Positions 17,260 to 24,400 of a stretch of DNA of 28,711 bases are shown piece after piece. The translations under genes were made by a program, and so were the position numbers. Location of the stretch: positions 1 through 28,711 of the forward strand of contig JBOHPP010000082.1 in assembly GCA_050731755.1 (NCBI GenBank), read 5' to 3'. This DNA is from JBOHPP01 sp050731755. GTDB lineage: Bacteria > Methylomirabilota > Methylomirabilia > Rokubacteriales > CSP1-6. The notes below the pieces were generated by a model, which was not told where the DNA came from, did no database searches, and was given only the letters and a program-made list of their open reading frames with translations. Within the stretch, counting starts at the first letter, position 1. Each line of letters opens with the position of its first letter.

Positions 17260-17386
17260 TCTGCAACCGAGTTCAGAATTGCTCCGGCCTCCATACTCCG
17301 CCGACAGCCGCCCGTTGCAGAGCGGCGATGGGCATTCCTCCCCCCGCTCGCCGAAATCCGCAGCGATTTGGGGGGAATGGGGACGC

Positions 17387-17400
17387 GGCACGGCCCTTGC
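17387..17400 (+). promoter_or_regulatory. Sigma-54 promoter core before the 37-residue peptide gene
   Basis: GGCACGGCCCTTGC has the exact GG-N10-GC spacing with GGCACG and TTGC halves. The predicted start near 17412 gives a leader of about 59 nt with a strong Shine-Dalgarno sequence. Upstream lie AAATC-N6-GATTT (17354-17369) and the 9-bp inverted pair CTCTGCAAC (17259-17267) / GTTGCAGAG (17314-17322), at distances suitable for an enhancer-binding activator. Confidence 0.65.
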
Positions 17401-17470
17401 CTCTTAGGTGTTCCAGCAGCCCGCGCCGGCTCGCACGAACGCGCGGCGGGCATACCAAGGGAGGCCGTCA

Positions 17471-17584
17471 ATGCTCACGAAGGACGCAGCGATCGCAGTG
17501 ACCGAGTACGAGCCCGTGGCCCTGGCCCTGACCGGCGTTGGTCTTCTGGCGGCCGCTGCGCTTCGCCGCCTGATCCAGAAGTAG
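17471..17584 (+). CDS. 37-residue single-helix membrane peptide, PEP-CTERM-like tail
   Basis: The ATG at 17471 is preceded by a strong AAGGGAGG Shine-Dalgarno sequence and a sigma-54 promoter. The peptide starts MLTKDAAIAVTEYEPVALAL, continues TGVGLLAAAALRRL and ends IQK. The Glu-Pro followed by a hydrophobic Leu/Gly/Ala helix and basic end resembles the C-terminal exosortase sorting signal of PEP-CTERM proteins, but there is no signal peptide or cargo domain ahead of it. The two Arg after the helix would keep the C-terminus in the cytoplasm. Other possibilities are a small membrane-protein regulator or a stress peptide. A terminator-like hairpin follows at 17618. The gene overlaps the 3' part of the opposite-strand DksA-like frame. 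Confidence 0.6.
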   Translation: MLTKDAAIAVTEYEPVALALTGVGLLAAAALRRLIQK

Positions 17585-17993
17585 CCCGGCACCCCCTCCA
17601 GCGAACTCGGACCGCTTCAGGAGCGCCTTCGCGGCGCTCCTGGCACTCCACGCGGGTCACGGCCTCCGGCAGCGCGGCCAGCCGCTGCGGCTCGATGTCG
17701 CCGCCGCACATTTCGCCTGCGCGGCGTCGCCCTCCTCGCACCTCAGCACCGCCGCCGGGCGAGACTTCCTCGTCCGGGGAGGACACGCCCATTTCCTGGA
17801 GCTGGGCGATGGCGGCGGCGCGCTCGCGCTCGAGACGCGCTCGCACTTTTGCCGCCGGAGCGCGTTCACCGCCCGCCGGTGCTGGTCGCCGCGCGGGCGG
17901 AGCGGCAGGCGTCTCCGCGTCGAGCTTGCCCGATCGGCGCTCGGGGATGCGGTCGGCGTCTGTCTGCTGCTGCCGGCAAGGGCTCGTCGCCAT
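17475..17993 (-). pseudogene. DksA/TraR-like zinc-finger protein, internally damaged
   Basis: The ATG at 17993 directly follows the stop of the DUF2892 gene (TGAATG). The frame gives a variable Ala/Pro-rich head, a coiled-coil segment (AKVRARLERERAAAIAQLQEMGV), an acidic SSPDEEVSPGG motif and a DksA/TraR zinc-finger tail (CGGDIEPQRLAALPEAVTRVECQERRE). Between them the reading shifts: the plus-one frame continues the expected EEGDAAQA, and most of the second coiled-coil helix plus the first Cys of the finger (normally CEEC) are missing. A deletion with compensating frame change has left an open but altered 172-codon frame. It runs past the normal end of the family into an Arg-rich tail antisense to the 37-residue peptide gene. 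Loss of RNA-polymerase-binding function is likely. Confidence 0.6.
17618..17642. terminator. Hairpin after the 37-residue peptide gene
   Basis: AGGAGCGCC and GGCGCTCCT form a 9-bp stem, extended by an outer C-G pair, around a TTCGC loop. It begins 34 nt after the stop at 17584. On the other strand it lies within the zinc-finger part of the DksA-like frame. Confidence 0.5.
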
Positions 17994-18278
17994 TCACGCC
18001 GGCTCTTCACGCGTGGCCCGCCGGGGGCGCGCACCGGAGTGCGCGCGGTCGAGTCGCGACCCGAGCCCGGCCAACCTGCCGGTTCCTTGTTCGAGCAGGC
18101 GCGTGATTTCCACGTTCGTGACGGCGCGCGCCACGAGAGCTGCGCCTGCTCCCACGAGCGCGACGCGGATCAGTCCCATACGACTGAACGCGTAGACCGC
18201 CAGCGCGGCGCCGCCGACAGCCGCCAATACGCGCAGTTGGCGCGGCCATTCACTCTGAGTCATAGAGACCTGAGCCAT
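17994..18278 (-). CDS. DUF2892-like small inner-membrane protein
   Basis: A 94-residue protein with an amphipathic start (MAQVSMTQSEWPRQLRV). Two hydrophobic helices follow (LAAVGGAALAVYAF and LIRVALVGAGAALVARAV, about residues 15-30 and 36-53). The cytoplasmic tail is basic and ends RATREEPA. The pattern of a short helix, a turn with basic residues (SRMG) and a second helix fits the DUF2892/YgaP membrane domain; the usual following lipid-binding (cyclase-like) domain is absent. The ATG at 18278 has a strong GGAGGTGT Shine-Dalgarno sequence and a sigma-54 promoter 25 nt upstream. It is followed without a gap by the DksA-like frame, forming a two-gene unit divergent from treZ. Confidence 0.65.
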   Translation of the reverse strand: MAQVSMTQSEWPRQLRVLAAVGGAALAVYAFSRMGLIRVALVGAGAALVARAVTNVEITRLLEQGTGRLAGLGSRLDRAHSGARPRRATREEPA

Positions 18279-18303
18279 GGAGACACCTCCGCCGGAGGGT
18301 GGT

Positions 18304-18317
18304 GCAAGACGGTTGCC
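18304..18317 (-). promoter_or_regulatory. Sigma-54 promoter core before the DUF2892 gene
   Basis: The minus strand reads GGCAACCGTCTTGC followed by A, with correct GG-N10-GC spacing and one change (AAC for ACG) in the -24 half. The predicted start near 18292 lies just ahead of the GGAGG ribosome-binding site. It is 36 nt from the opposite-facing treZ promoter core. Confidence 0.5.
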
Positions 18318-18353
18318 CACAGCGACGCTGGGTTTTACATTGGGCCGCGGACT

Positions 18354-18367
18354 GGCACCCCCGTTGC
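18354..18367 (+). promoter_or_regulatory. Sigma-54 promoter core before treZ
   Basis: T-GGCACCCCCGTTGC-T keeps TGGCAC and TTGCT with GG-N10-GC spacing. The expected transcription start is near 18379, immediately before the ATG at 18380, implying a leaderless treZ mRNA; no Shine-Dalgarno sequence is visible. Confidence 0.55.
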
Positions 18368-18379
18368 TGGATACCAGTG

Positions 18380-20299
18380 ATGCCCGGGACGGAAACGACC
18401 GTGGTGCTGCCCTCCTGGCGACGCCTGCCGATAGGCGCCGAGCCGACGCCGATCGGCGGAGCGCACTTCCGCGTCTGGGCCCCGGCCGCCAGGCGCGTCG
18501 ACGTCGTGCTCGAGGACGGACCGGGCGCGCCGGTGGAGGCCGCTCTCGAATCCGAACCGAGCGGGTACTTCTCCGGCCTCGTGCCGGGTGCGGCGCCCGG
18601 GACTCTCTACCGCTACCGCCTGGATGGCCGTGCGGCCGTTTGTCCCGACCCGGCCTCACGCTTTCAACCCAGTGGCCCTCATGGGTCGTCCCGGCTGATC
18701 GCCCCGGATGCCTACGTGTGGGGCGACGCCGCGTGGCGCGGGGTGCGACTCCGCGGCCAGGTGATGTACGAGATGCACATTGGAACCTTCACGCCAGAAG
18801 GGAGCTGGGCGGCGGCCATGCGGGAGCTGCCCGAACTGCAGCGCGCCGGATTCACCGTGCTGGAGATCATGCCGGTGGCCGAGTTCCCCGGACGCTTCGG
18901 CTGGGGCTACGACGGCGTGGCGCTGTTCGCACCCACCCGGCTCTACGGCGAGCCCGACGACTTTCGGCGTTTCGTGGACCGCGCTCACGCGCTCGGACTG
19001 GGCGTGATCCTCGACGTCGTGTACAACCACCTGGGGCCGGACGGCTGCTCGCTCAAGACGTTTTCCTCCGACTACTTCACCGATCGCTACCAGAACGAGT
19101 GGGGCGAGGCCATCAACTTCGACGGTCCCGCCGCCGGCCCCGTCCGCGAGTTCTTCGCGAGCAACGCCGCGTACTGGATCGACGAGTTCCACCTCGATGG
19201 CCTCAGGCTGGACGCGACGCAGACCATCCACGATGGCTCCCCCGAGCACGTCATCACCACGATCGTCCGGTCCGCCCGGGCCGCCGCCCGGGGGCGTGAC
19301 CTGGTCATCGTCGCCGAGAACGAGCCGCAGGACGTGGGGCTCGTGCGCGCGCCGCAGGCCGGCGGCTACGGAGTCGACGGCCTCTGGAACGACGACTTCC
19401 ACCACACCGCCCGCGTGGCCCTCACCGGCCGCAACGAGGCGTACTACACGGACTACCTGGGCACGCCCCAGGAGCTGATCTCGGCGGTGAAGTGGGGCTA
19501 CCTTTACCAGGGTCAGCGCTACCGCTGGCAGCGCGAGGGACGCGGCACGCCGACCTTCGGCCTCGAGCCCGAGACGTTCGTGGCCTATCTGCAGAACCAT
19601 GACCAGGTCGCGAACTCGCTGCGCGGCGAGCGGCTGCACCGGCTGGCCAGCCCCGGCGGCTACCGCGCCGTCACCGCGCTGCTGTGTCTGGGGCCGGCCA
19701 CTCCGCTCTTCTTTCAGGGCCAGGAGTTCTGCGCCTCCAGCCCCTTCCTGTTCTTCGCCGACCACGCGGGGGACCTTGGCGCGCTCGTGAGGAAGGGGCG
19801 CACCGAGTTCCTCGCCCAATTCCCGAGTATCGACGCCGCCACGGCGACCGGCGCCACCCCCGATCCGCTCGACCCAGCGACGTTCGAGCGCTGCAAGCTC
19901 CGACTGGAGGAGCGCCAGGCTCACGCCGAGGCGTATGCGCTCCACGCGGACCTGCTGCGCCTGCGCCGCGAGGATCCGGCGTTTCGGGCGCAGCGCCCGC
20001 GAGGCGTCGAGGGCGCCGTGCTGGGCCCGGAGGCGTTCCTGTTGCGGTTCTTTGGGGAGGCCTCGGATGACCGCCTGCTCCTGGTGAACCTGGGCCCGGA
20101 TCTGCGACTGGAGCCGGCGCCCGAGCCGTTGCTGGCTCCGCCGCTCGGCGGCGAGTGGGCCCTGCTCTGGTCGAGCGAGGATCCGCGCTACGGCGGGTCG
20201 GGCATGCCGGCTCCGTTGCGCGACGGTGTGTGGTGTCTCCCGGGACACGCCGCGCTGGTCATGCGACCCGCCCGGCCCCGCAGCCGGCCGCATGCCTGA
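18380..20299 (+). CDS. treZ: Maltooligosyltrehalose trehalohydrolase TreZ
   Basis: A 639-residue GH13_10 enzyme. The N-terminal CBM48-like domain (GGAHFRVWAPAARRVDVVLE) is followed by the barrel with region I DVVYNH (from D212), II GLRLDATQTI (nucleophile D278), III VAENEPQ (acid/base E313) and IV LQNHDQVANS (D408). DGVALFAPTRLYG and FQGQEF are family blocks. TreZ hydrolyses the bond next to the terminal trehalose of maltooligosyl-trehalose, releasing free trehalose. It needs TreY, whose gene is not seen here. The start is the ATG at 18380; the longer frame upstream reads through both promoter cores. The stop overlaps the next gene by 8 nt, indicating an operon with the GH133 enzyme. Confidence 0.94.
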   Translation: MPGTETTVVLPSWRRLPIGAEPTPIGGAHFRVWAPAARRVDVVLEDGPGAPVEAALESEPSGYFSGLVPGAAPGTLYRYRLDGRAAVCPDPASRFQPSGPHGSSRLIAPDAYVWGDAAWRGVRLRGQVMYEMHIGTFTPEGSWAAAMRELPELQRAGFTVLEIMPVAEFPGRFGWGYDGVALFAPTRLYGEPDDFRRFVDRAHALGLGVILDVVYNHLGPDGCSLKTFSSDYFTDRYQNEWGEAINFDGPAAGPVREFFASNAAYWIDEFHLDGLRLDATQTIHDGSPEHVITTIVRSARAAARGRDLVIVAENEPQDVGLVRAPQAGGYGVDGLWNDDFHHTARVALTGRNEAYYTDYLGTPQELISAVKWGYLYQGQRYRWQREGRGTPTFGLEPETFVAYLQNHDQVANSLRGERLHRLASPGGYRAVTALLCLGPATPLFFQGQEFCASSPFLFFADHAGDLGALVRKGRTEFLAQFPSIDAATATGATPDPLDPATFERCKLRLEERQAHAEAYALHADLLRLRREDPAFRAQRPRGVEGAVLGPEAFLLRFFGEASDDRLLLVNLGPDLRLEPAPEPLLAPPLGGEWALLWSSEDPRYGGSGMPAPLRDGVWCLPGHAALVMRPARPRSRPHA

Positions 20300-22358
20300 G
20301 CTGATCCGACCGATGCCGTGGCCCGCCGCCGACGGCGAGCCCGAGCACCTGCTGACCCGCGAGTGGCTCGTGACCAACGGCCTGGGGGGCTATGCGTCAG
20401 GAACCGTGTCCGGCGTGGTGACGCGCCGTTATCACGGCCTGCTCGTCGCCGCGCTGCCCAGCCCGCACGGCCGCATGGTGATGCTCACCCACCTCTGGGA
20501 GCGACTGCGGCTGCCCGACCGCACGCTGGCCGTGCTGAGCAGCGAGGAGCGTCCCGCCGGCCTCGACCTGCAGGGGATCCAATATCTGAGGGAGTTCCGC
20601 CTCGAGGCCGGGCTCCCGGTCTGGCGCTTCGAGATCGGACCGGTCGTCCTCGAGAAACGGCTGCTCCTGCCTCGTGGGCAGAACACCGTTCACGTGGCCT
20701 ACCGTCTGCAGGGCGGCGAGCCGATGCGGCTGGCCCTGCGACCCTCGGTCCACTTCCGGCCGCATCACGCTCCGGTGAGCACCGAGCTCGGCGGCCCGTA
20801 CATTCTCACGGCGACCGAGGGTCGTTACGAGATCTCCGCGGGCCGCGAGCTGCCGGGCCTCCGGATGCTGCTCGACGGCCACGACGCGGCCTTCACCGTG
20901 GACGGTCGTCGGGTGCCCACCGTCCTGTACCGCGTCGAAGGCAGCCGCGGCTATGAGGCGTCCGGCGATCTGTGGAGCCCCGGCTACTTCCGGATCGATC
21001 TTCACCCTGGCGCCGAGGTCACGCTGGTCGCCTCCACCGAGCCGTGGGACCGGATTCTCGCGCTCGGGCCCGAGCGGGCACTGGCTGCGGAACACGAGCG
21101 CCGGTCGCGTCTGCTGCAGACGGCGCACCCGGCGCTCCGGGTGGCGCCGGTGGCCGAGCTGTTGCTGGCCGCCGACCAGTTCATCATCACGCCCAACCGG
21201 CCGCGGGACACCGCGCGCCAGCGGGCCGCCGGCGAGGACGCGCGCAGCGTCATCGCCGGTTACCACTGGTTCACCGACTGGGGCCGCGACACGATGATCT
21301 CGCTGGAGGGCCTCGCCCTCACCACCGGCCGGCACGCGGAGGCGGCGTGGATCCTTCGGACCTTCGCCGACCACGTTCGCGACGGCTTGCTGCCGAACCT
21401 GTTCCCCGAGGGCGACAACGAGGGCCTCTACAACACGGCGGACGCCACGCTGTGGTTCTTCCACGCGATCGATCGCTACGTGGAGGTCACCGGCGACCAC
21501 GAGCTGCCGCGGCTGCTGCTCCCCAAACTGGTCGACATCGTCGAGCATCACCTCAAGGGCACGCGCTTCGGCATCGCCGTCGACGAGCGGGACGGGCTGC
21601 TGCGCCAGGGCACGCCGGACCTCCCGCTGACGTGGATGGACGCCAAGGTCGGCGACTGGGTGGTCACGCCGCGCCGGGGCAAGGCCGTGGAGATCAACGC
21701 GCTCTGGTACAACGCGTTGGGGCTGCTGCACGATTGGGTCGCGGCCACGCAGGGCGCCGAGGCCGCGGGCTGGCTCCTCGAGCACGCCGAGCGGACCCGC
21801 CGGTCCTTCAACGAGCGCTTCTGGTACCCCGCCGGCGGCCATCTCTATGACGTCGTCGACGGCGAAGGTGGCGACGACGCCGCCTGCCGGCCGAATCAGC
21901 TCTTCGCCTTCTCGCTTCGCCATCCCGTTCTCGATCCCACGCGCTGGCGGCCCGTGCTCGACACCGTGCGGGATCAACTGCTGACGCCGGTGGGTCTGCG
22001 CTCGCTCGCTCCCGGGCACCCGGAGTACAAGTCCCAGTACTACGGCGATCTGCGCGCCCGCGACGCCGCCTACCACCAGGGCACGGTGTGGGCCTGGCTC
22101 ATCGGCGCCTTCGTGGACGCGTGGCTCCGCGTGCACCCCGCTGACCGCGCCGGCGCCCGAGCTCTGCTGCGCGGGCTTCTCGATCACCTCGGCGAAGCCT
22201 GCCTGGGCTCGATCAGCGAGATCTTCGACGCCGAGAAGCCGTTCACCCCGCGAGGCTGCGTCGCCCAGGCGTGGAGCGTCGCCGAGGTGCTGCGCGCGTG
22301 GGTTCGATCGGAGGGGGCCTCGACGGCCCCCTCCGAGGCCTCCCACAGAACAGGATAG
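20292..22358 (+). CDS. Amylo-alpha-1,6-glucosidase, GH133-type glycogen debranching enzyme
   Basis: A 688-residue protein with the N-terminal beta-sandwich domain (TNGLGGYASGTVSGVVTRRYHGLLVAA) and a C-terminal (alpha/alpha)6-barrel from about residue 290. The barrel carries GYHWFTDWGRDTMISLEGL, LPNLFPEGDNEGLYNTADATLWF, TWMDAK, VEINALWYNAL, RPNQLFA and AYHQGTVWAWLIG. These match the archaeal/bacterial glycogen-debranching GDE_C family, which releases glucose from branch points. The ATG at 20292 lies inside the treZ end. The last 17 or so codons (after VRSEG) and the stop are supplied by the two-hairpin repeat copy B, so the natural C-terminus has been replaced. Having two debranching enzymes, GH13 and GH133, in one locus suggests different glucan substrates or conditions. 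Confidence 0.92.
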   Translation: MPELIRPMPWPAADGEPEHLLTREWLVTNGLGGYASGTVSGVVTRRYHGLLVAALPSPHGRMVMLTHLWERLRLPDRTLAVLSSEERPAGLDLQGIQYLREFRLEAGLPVWRFEIGPVVLEKRLLLPRGQNTVHVAYRLQGGEPMRLALRPSVHFRPHHAPVSTELGGPYILTATEGRYEISAGRELPGLRMLLDGHDAAFTVDGRRVPTVLYRVEGSRGYEASGDLWSPGYFRIDLHPGAEVTLVASTEPWDRILALGPERALAAEHERRSRLLQTAHPALRVAPVAELLLAADQFIITPNRPRDTARQRAAGEDARSVIAGYHWFTDWGRDTMISLEGLALTTGRHAEAAWILRTFADHVRDGLLPNLFPEGDNEGLYNTADATLWFFHAIDRYVEVTGDHELPRLLLPKLVDIVEHHLKGTRFGIAVDERDGLLRQGTPDLPLTWMDAKVGDWVVTPRRGKAVEINALWYNALGLLHDWVAATQGAEAAGWLLEHAERTRRSFNERFWYPAGGHLYDVVDGEGGDDAACRPNQLFAFSLRHPVLDPTRWRPVLDTVRDQLLTPVGLRSLAPGHPEYKSQYYGDLRARDAAYHQGTVWAWLIGAFVDAWLRVHPADRAGARALLRGLLDHLGEACLGSISEIFDAEKPFTPRGCVAQAWSVAEVLRAWVRSEGASTAPSEASHRTG

Positions 22359-22386
22359 GCTGCGCGGACAAAGCCCGCGCTCGAAC
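22312..22386 (+). repeat. Two-hairpin dispersed repeat, copy B (REP/BIME-like)
   Basis: A 75-nt element paired with 2966-3042. The first arm is a perfect palindrome, GGAGGGGGCC-TCGAC-GGCCCCCTCC (starting one or two bases before the aligned block). The second is GCGCGG-ACAAAG-CCCGCGC. The stop codon of the GH133 gene (22356-22358) lies between the two arms, so the element acts as the 3' end of the treZ operon. Confidence 0.7.
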
Positions 22387-22399
22387 GGCGCACAAGCTA

Positions 22400-22588
22400 A
22401 GGCCACTTCGCGCTCGCGCCGCGCTGGCCGTCGACAATGCCCGGCTGCTCGTGGCCCTCACGGGCTTTGGACGGGAAGAGGACCTGCTCCGCGCGCGGCA
22501 GGCGGGCTTCGACGTGCATCTGCTCACGCCGGTCGAGCGCGACCAGCTCATCCGCATCATCGCTCAGGCGCGGCGGCCCGCGGCCTAG
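22400..22588 (+). pseudogene. Remnant of a hybrid sensor kinase (GAF end fused to receiver end)
   Basis: One frame reads ARAALAVDNARL, the typical last helix of a GAF sensor domain. It passes directly into LVALTGFGREEDLLRARQAG-FDVHLLTPVERDQLIRII, the last third of a response-regulator receiver domain including the switch Thr and the conserved Lys position replaced by Thr (LLTP for the usual LxKP). The histidine kinase core and the phosphorylated Asp are gone. A large in-frame deletion in a GAF-HisKA-HATPase-REC gene explains this. No start codon or ribosome-binding site is evident. The TAG at 22586-22588 is followed by a hairpin. Confidence 0.6.
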
Positions 22589-22628
22589 CCGCGGCAGACC
22601 CTCCCGCTGCGTGGGAGAACCTCCGCGG
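22589..22628 (+). terminator. Two-part hairpin after the kinase remnant
   Basis: CCGCGG (22589-22594) pairs with CCGCGG (22623-22628), and CTCCC (22601-22605) pairs with GGGAG (22613-22617) inside it. It directly follows the remnant's stop and probably is the original terminator of the lost kinase gene. Confidence 0.4.
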
Positions 22629-23042
22629 CGGCAGGGGTCCAGCAAAACCGCCGGCTCCCTCCGGCGTCTCCCGCGGGCCCACGATGACGAGGACTTCCGC
22701 GCCGCGGGCCGGCCGGCGCGGCTCTGGCGCTCCTCTTGCTCTCGCCTAGAGCCCGTGAAGATCGTCGAGGATCCCCTTCGATCCCGTCTTCGTCACCACC
22801 GAAGCCCGCGTTGGGCCCTCGCCAACCGGGCATTCGGAAACTCCCCTTCCGTGCCAGATCGCCCGGCCGCGCGAGCGACAAGCCTTGGAGATTCGCCTGG
22901 TTAGCCGTGGCACGTCACTTGAACGACCAGCCACGACGGTCCAGTTGGCAAGCGCACCAGACCGTCATCGCGCCAATGGGGGCGCGCAGATCGTGGGAGC
23001 GCGAGGGGTGCCGAGGGGTCGGGCCGCCTCTTCATGAAGAGA
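22629..23042 (+). other. Gene-free interval with two weak sigma-54-like elements
   Basis: No frame here resembles a protein. Two sequences have sigma-54 geometry: TGGCGCTCCTCTTGCT (22725-22740; GGCGC for GGCAC) and TGGCACGTCACTTGA (22908-22922; GA for GC at -12). Either could drive the three-gene cluster starting at 23056, with leaders of about 305 or 122 nt. The rest shows nothing I can interpret. Confidence 0.35.
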
Positions 23043-23055
23043 AAGGAGCCGAGCG

Positions 23056-23367
23056 GTGCTCAATGACACAGAAGTCAAACGAATCATTGAGGCCATCACC
23101 GAGTACCGGGAGCTGGTTCAGCAGTCCACCGAGATGCGCGACCAGCTCGAATCGCTCCAGAAGCGTTGGTTCTCCCTCCGGCAGGAGCGCGACCAGCTCC
23201 GGACCAGCGTGGACGGGCTCCATCAGACGCTGGCCCAGCTCAAGGTCGACTACCAGTCGGTCATGAAGCGCCTGACCGATCTCTCAGCGACCGAGGACAC
23301 CGTGCTGGACAACGTGAAGTTCCTCATCGACGAGCTGACGTCGGTACTCAAGAAGCACGAGAGCTAG
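23056..23367 (+). CDS. Small coiled-coil protein, first gene of vWA cluster
   Basis: A 103-residue soluble protein starting at GTG 23056, seven nucleotides after a clean AAGGAG. Almost the whole length from residue 5 to 80 is charged heptad-like helix (MRDQLESLQKRWFSLRQERD, TLAQLKVDYQSVMKRLTDL). A short hydrophobic helix (DNVKFLIDELTSVL) ends it. There is no signal peptide, membrane segment or recognised domain. It is 4 nt from the next gene, whose product also has long coiled coils, so the two may bind each other at the cytoplasmic face of the membrane. Function unknown. Confidence 0.75.
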   Translation: MLNDTEVKRIIEAITEYRELVQQSTEMRDQLESLQKRWFSLRQERDQLRTSVDGLHQTLAQLKVDYQSVMKRLTDLSATEDTVLDNVKFLIDELTSVLKKHES

Positions 23368-23371
23368 GGAC

Positions 23372-24400
23372 GTGCGGCTGCCTCTCCTCGGCTCCGACAA
23401 GCCCTCCTCGCCGTTCACGGACGAGCGCATCCTGGCCGAAGGCCAGAAGGACGGCGAGCGGAACATCCCCGAGATGGGATCCTACATGCCGGCTCAGTTC
23501 GAGCAGGCGCTCATCGCGCACGGCGAGCAGGAAGTTCAGAAGACGTACATGCAGGCGTCGCTGCGGATCGCCCGCCTGCGGCCGACGTTTCAGGCCCTGC
23601 AGAAGCGCCTGGAGGACATCGAGCGCCGGATCAAGCCGGTGGCCGACAGCTACCGGGCCCGGACCGAGGAGCTGGGGCGCGACGTGACAATTCCATTCCC
23701 GGCCGCGCTGCACTGGGGGCTGATCGTCTTCCTGAGCATCGGCGAGTTCCCTCTCAACACCGTGGTGTTCCGCTTGTTCGGGGAGGCCGAGTACTTGACG
23801 TACGTCATGTCGTCGACTCTGGCCATCATGATCCCGCTCATCGGAGTGTTCATCGGCATTCACATGCGGCACTCGCTGCCGCGGCTGATCGGCAACATCC
23901 TGATCGGAACCCTGGCCCCCATTTCGGTAGGAGCGGCCCTGTACGCGGTCAGCCTGCTCCGCAACACCTATATTGCGTCGCAGTTCACCGGCGGAGCGCC
24001 CCCGGCCGCCGACCAGGGGACCATGGGCCTGGCCCTCTTCGCGCTCAACCTGCTGGTGTTCTTCGGGGCCATGGCCGCCTCGTACTTCGCCCACGATCCG
24101 GACGAGAAGCTGGACCGCCTCCACAAGCGGCTGGCCACCCTCGAACGCCAGCGCAACCCCATCCGCCAGAAGCTCTACCAGCTCGGGACCAGCATCAACG
24201 GCGAGATCCAGAGCGCCAAGAGCAACGTCGAGCAGATCCGGGCTCTGAGCGCCCAGCGGGTGGCTCTCTATCGCCAGACCAACACTCGCTTCCGCCGGCT
24301 GCTGCCGCCGCCGACGTTCCGCAAAAACCCGGAGTTTCCCAAGCTCGAGTGGTGGCCCGAGGTCTCCATGAACGAGAACGGAGTCCGCGATGGCCATTGA
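23372..24400 (+). CDS. Membrane protein with four central helices and coiled-coil ends
   Basis: A 342-residue protein, GTG start at 23372. Residues about 60-108 form a coiled coil (LQKRLEDIERRIKPVADSYR). Four hydrophobic segments follow near 110-135 (HWGLIVFLSIGEFPLNTVVF), 142-165 (MSSTLAIMIPLIGVFIGIHM), 172-197 (LIGNILIGTLAPISVGAALY) and 215-238 (LALFALNLLVFFGAMAASYF). A second long coiled coil spans about 242-310. With both ends charged and helical, N- and C-terminal coiled coils would lie on the same side, presumably cytoplasmic. I do not recognise the family; a scaffold, tether or gated channel is possible. It overlaps the vWA lipoprotein gene by 11 nt. Confidence 0.75.
   Translation: MRLPLLGSDKPSSPFTDERILAEGQKDGERNIPEMGSYMPAQFEQALIAHGEQEVQKTYMQASLRIARLRPTFQALQKRLEDIERRIKPVADSYRARTEELGRDVTIPFPAALHWGLIVFLSIGEFPLNTVVFRLFGEAEYLTYVMSSTLAIMIPLIGVFIGIHMRHSLPRLIGNILIGTLAPISVGAALYAVSLLRNTYIASQFTGGAPPAADQGTMGLALFALNLLVFFGAMAASYFAHDPDEKLDRLHKRLATLERQRNPIRQKLYQLGTSINGEIQSAKSNVEQIRALSAQRVALYRQTNTRFRRLLPPPTFRKNPEFPKLEWWPEVSMNENGVRDGH

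Noticed and set aside
18656..20377. Long minus-strand frames opposite treZ and the GH133 gene (also 20397-22406)
   Set aside because: Both are antisense shadows of well-supported enzymes with no domain and no start signals.
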